From: JAZQHR01 sp045540815
GTDB taxonomy: Bacteria; Bacillota; Clostridia; UMGS1810
Direction of reading: 5' to 3'
DNA length: 25,443 nt
NCBI GenBank assembly: GCA_045540815.1
Contig: JAZQHY010000032.1
Coordinates: forward strand, 1 to 25,443
The notes under the pieces are model-generated. The model made no database searches and was not told the DNA's origin. It worked only from the letters and a program-made list of their open reading frames with translations. The position numbers and the translations under genes were made by a program. Shown here piece by piece: positions 23,128 to 25,443 of this stretch; position 1 is the stretch's first letter; each line of letters begins with the position of its first letter.

Positions 23128-24426
23128 ATGGGAAATAAAGCTATAGTTAAATCTGTTACGCCTGGTTCTATTGCAGAAGAAATAGGACTTGAAGCGGGTG
23201 ACAAGATTGTAAAAGTGAATAACACAGAGTTTACTGACATACTTGATTTTAAGTTCCTTGTGTCAGACGATTACTATACGCTTGATATCGAAACTACGCA
23301 GGGTACACAAGAAATAGTTGAAATATACAATGACGATTACGAAGAGCTTGGTGCAGAGTTTGAAAATCAGCTAATTGACACGCCGAAAACGTGTCATAAT
23401 AAATGCATTTTTTGCTTTATGGACCAACTACCGCCAAATATGCGTGAAACTATGTATTTCAAAGATGATGATGTAAGGCTTTCGTTTTTGCAGGGTAACT
23501 ATGTAACTTTAACTAATCTTAAAGACGAGGACATTGACAGGATTATAAGGCTACGTATAAGCCCGATAAATGTATCTGTTCATACAACTGATCCTGAACT
23601 TCGCGTTAAGATGCTAAATAACCGTTTTGCAGGAAAAGTGTTTGAATATATGAAAAGATTTTCTGATGCAGGGCTTCACGTAAATGCACAAATAGTTCTT
23701 TGTCCCGATATAAATGACGGCGAAAATCTTATGCGCACACTAAAGGACTTGGCTTCACTGCTTCCAAACATTGGAAGTGTGTCTATTGTTCCTGTTGGTC
23801 TATCTAAGTATCGAGAGGGTCTTTTTAAACTTAATTCGTTTACAAAAGAAACATCATCTGCTACAATAGATATGGTTGAAAAATTCCAAAACGAGCTTTT
23901 AGAAAAACACGGAACAAGGCTAGTGTATCTTGCTGACGAGTTTTACGTTATGGCAGAAAGGGATATTCCGCCGTACGAGGCATATGAAGATTTTCCGCAG
24001 ATAGAAAACGGTGTTGGAATGATTGCTTCTTTTGAAAAAGAGTTTTACGATGCTTTAAAATTATATAAAAAGCCGAAGAATATAAAGAAAAAATCTATTG
24101 CCACAGGCTATATAATGTATGATTTTGTGAAAAAATATGTTGATGAGCTTGGACTTTCGGATTTTGTAAACGTATATAAAATAAAAAACGAATTTTTTGG
24201 CGAAAAAATAACAGTTACAGGACTTCTATGCGGATGCGACATTATAAATCAGCTTAAAGGAAAAGAGCTTGGCGAGGAGCTTATTTTATCTCTTTCTATG
24301 ATAAAATATGATACAGAACTGCTTCTAGACGACGTAACTGTTTCGGATATAGAAAAAGAACTTGGTGTAAAAGTGGTGCTTTGTCCGGAAGACGGGTGCC
24401 AGTTTATAGATAAAGTTATACAGTAG
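23128..24426 (+). CDS. PDZ-containing radical-SAM-like DUF512 protein
   Basis: A 432-residue protein of the DUF512 family, widespread next to der in Clostridia. Residues 1-60 form a PDZ-like domain (VTPGSIAEEIGLEAGDKIVKVN). Next comes a CxxxCxxC cluster, C89, C93 and C96 in TCHNKCIFCFMD, which matches the radical-SAM [4Fe-4S] motif. A central part follows (RISPINVSVHTTDPELRVKML, DAGLHVNAQIVLCPDINDG) with the features of a radical-SAM barrel, then the DUF512 region with VYLADEFYVMAER and a C-terminal GLLCGCDI motif. The family has no established reaction. GGAGGTG precedes the ATG. der starts 12 bases later, so the two are co-transcribed and probably linked in ribosome biogenesis or iron-sulfur function; this is inferred from context. 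Confidence 0.9.
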   Translation: MGNKAIVKSVTPGSIAEEIGLEAGDKIVKVNNTEFTDILDFKFLVSDDYYTLDIETTQGTQEIVEIYNDDYEELGAEFENQLIDTPKTCHNKCIFCFMDQLPPNMRETMYFKDDDVRLSFLQGNYVTLTNLKDEDIDRIIRLRISPINVSVHTTDPELRVKMLNNRFAGKVFEYMKRFSDAGLHVNAQIVLCPDINDGENLMRTLKDLASLLPNIGSVSIVPVGLSKYREGLFKLNSFTKETSSATIDMVEKFQNELLEKHGTRLVYLADEFYVMAERDIPPYEAYEDFPQIENGVGMIASFEKEFYDALKLYKKPKNIKKKSIATGYIMYDFVKKYVDELGLSDFVNVYKIKNEFFGEKITVTGLLCGCDIINQLKGKELGEELILSLSMIKYDTELLLDDVTVSDIEKELGVKVVLCPEDGCQFIDKVIQ

Positions 24427-24438
24427 GAGGGGATATAA

Positions 24439-25443
24439 ATGTCAAAACCTGTTTTTGCGATTGTCGGCAGACCTAACGTCGGCAAATCAACCCTTTTTAA
24501 TAAAATAATAGGTCAGAGAATATCAATAGTAGAGGATACTCCAGGTGTAACTCGTGACAGAATTTATGCCGAGGGAGAGTGGCTGGGCAAGAAATTTACT
24601 CTTATTGATACAGGCGGTATAGAGCCTGAAAAAGAAGACGAAATACTTCAGCAGATGACCAGACAAGCAAATATTGCTATAGATATGGCAGACGCTATAG
24701 TATTTATGGTAAACGTTAAAGACGGGCTAACTGCATCAGACAAAGACGTAGCCTCTATGCTTGTAAGGTCAGGGAAACCAATCGTTCTTGTATGCAATAA
24801 GGTTGATAACGTGGGTGAACCACCAATGGAATTATATGAATTTTATAATCTTGGAATGGGCGAGCCTATGGCGATATCGTCTACACACGGCCTTGGAGTA
24901 GGTGACCTTTTAGACGAGCTTTTCTCATACGTTAACGAAGATGGCGAAGAAGATGCCGATGAAGATGTAATAAAAGTTGCAGTTATCGGTAAACCTAATG
25001 TGGGTAAATCTTCTCTTATAAATAAAATACTTGGTGAAAACCGCGTTATAGTAAGTAACGTTGCGGGAACTACTCGTGATGCGATAGATACGCCGTTTGA
25101 AAAGGACGGACAAAAGTACGTGTTTATAGATACTGCGGGTATGAGAAAACGCGGTAAAATAGACGAAAATATTGAGCGTTACAGCGTTGTGCGTTCGCTT
25201 GCTGCAGTTGACAGAAGTGATGTTGTTCTTGTACTTATCGATGCAAACGAGGGCGTAACCGAGCAAGACACAAAGATTGCGGGATATGCTCACGAGCAGG
25301 GTAAAGGAATAGTAGTTGTAGTAAATAAATGGGATATGATTGAAAAAACTACAAATACTATGAATAACTTTAGACAGGACGTTATGGATGGACTTTCGTT
25401 TATGACATATGCACCAATTGCGTTTTTATCTGCTAAAACAGGC
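24439..25443 (+). CDS. der: Ribosome-associated GTPase Der (EngA), 3' end missing
   Basis: The first 335 residues of the double-GTPase Der, a cytoplasmic GTPase needed for 50S subunit assembly; the usual protein has about 440 residues, so the C-terminal KH-like domain lies beyond the window. Both G domains are visible. G domain 1 has GRPNVGKST (10-18), TPGVTRD, DTGG and NKVD. After an acidic linker (NEDGEEDADEDV), G domain 2 has GKPNVGKSS, AGTTRDAID, DTAG, NKWD and the final LSAKTG just before the edge. The start ATG follows GGAGGGGA and lies 12 bases after the DUF512 gene. No stop occurs in this frame up to the end of the window. Confidence 0.97.
   Translation, partial: MSKPVFAIVGRPNVGKSTLFNKIIGQRISIVEDTPGVTRDRIYAEGEWLGKKFTLIDTGGIEPEKEDEILQQMTRQANIAIDMADAIVFMVNVKDGLTASDKDVASMLVRSGKPIVLVCNKVDNVGEPPMELYEFYNLGMGEPMAISSTHGLGVGDLLDELFSYVNEDGEEDADEDVIKVAVIGKPNVGKSSLINKILGENRVIVSNVAGTTRDAIDTPFEKDGQKYVFIDTAGMRKRGKIDENIERYSVVRSLAAVDRSDVVLVLIDANEGVTEQDTKIAGYAHEQGKGIVVVVNKWDMIEKTTNTMNNFRQDVMDGLSFMTYAPIAFLSAKTG

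Noticed and set aside
24925..25293. Minus-strand open frame inside der
   Set aside because: It is antisense to strong der motifs and has low coding character.
1..25443. CRISPR array, insertion sequence, prophage or attachment site
   Set aside because: No regularly spaced repeats, transposase or integrase genes, or terminal inverted repeats were seen; the single tRNA is intact with no duplicate of its 3' end nearby.

Overview
The window reads as a stretch of chromosome from an AT-rich, endospore-forming anaerobe of the class Clostridia (Bacillota). The evidence is a cotJABC spore-coat operon, strong TTGACA/TATAAT promoters, GGAGG-type ribosome-binding sites, a pta-ackA acetate pathway, the clostridial neighbours yceD-rpmF and PDZ/DUF512-der, and a dedicated ECF vitamin/metal transporter. 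No phage, transposon, CRISPR array or plasmid feature is visible. I cannot name the genus.

Layout. 1-5350: an SGNH hydrolase, then a likely operon of an XRE-HTH/L-serine dehydratase fusion, a CapA-like metallophosphatase and an M20D amidohydrolase, closed by a strong terminator. 5380-12226: a beta-CASP metallo-beta-lactamase protein and a LOG-family nucleosidase, then an ECF module (EcfT plus one 895-residue polypeptide joining two ATPases to a membrane S-component-like part) and an EamA exporter. 12286-13121: ccdA on its own promoter, ending in terminators shared with the convergent spore-coat operon. 13139-14480 (minus strand): cotJA, cotJB and cotJC; CotJB carries a long Asn/Trp-rich extension. 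14537-16566: a TrmA/RlmD-type rRNA methyltransferase and a flavodoxin-domain protein, converging on a secreted stalk-domain protein (16577-18043, minus). 18189-19423: tRNA-Leu(UAG) and a 26-cysteine protein, each followed by a terminator. 19444-22201: a YaiI/YqxD protein, then pta-ackA. 22227-25443: yceD-rpmF, the PDZ/radical-SAM-like DUF512 protein, and der, cut off by the window end.

How the genes work together. Serine dehydratase (serine to pyruvate) and Pta-AckA (acetyl-CoA to acetate plus ATP) fit amino-acid fermentation by substrate-level phosphorylation, and the M20D hydrolase could supply free amino acids. The ECF block looks self-contained because it holds A, A', T and a putative S part together. 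The rRNA methyltransferase, L32 and Der all serve ribosome biogenesis. The least conventional features are the HTH-enzyme fusion, the A-A'-membrane fusion, the CotJB extension, the cysteine-rich protein, and an apparent non-canonical start on the rRNA methyltransferase. None of these clearly amounts to a wholly new system; the HTH-serine dehydratase is the best candidate for undescribed regulation.
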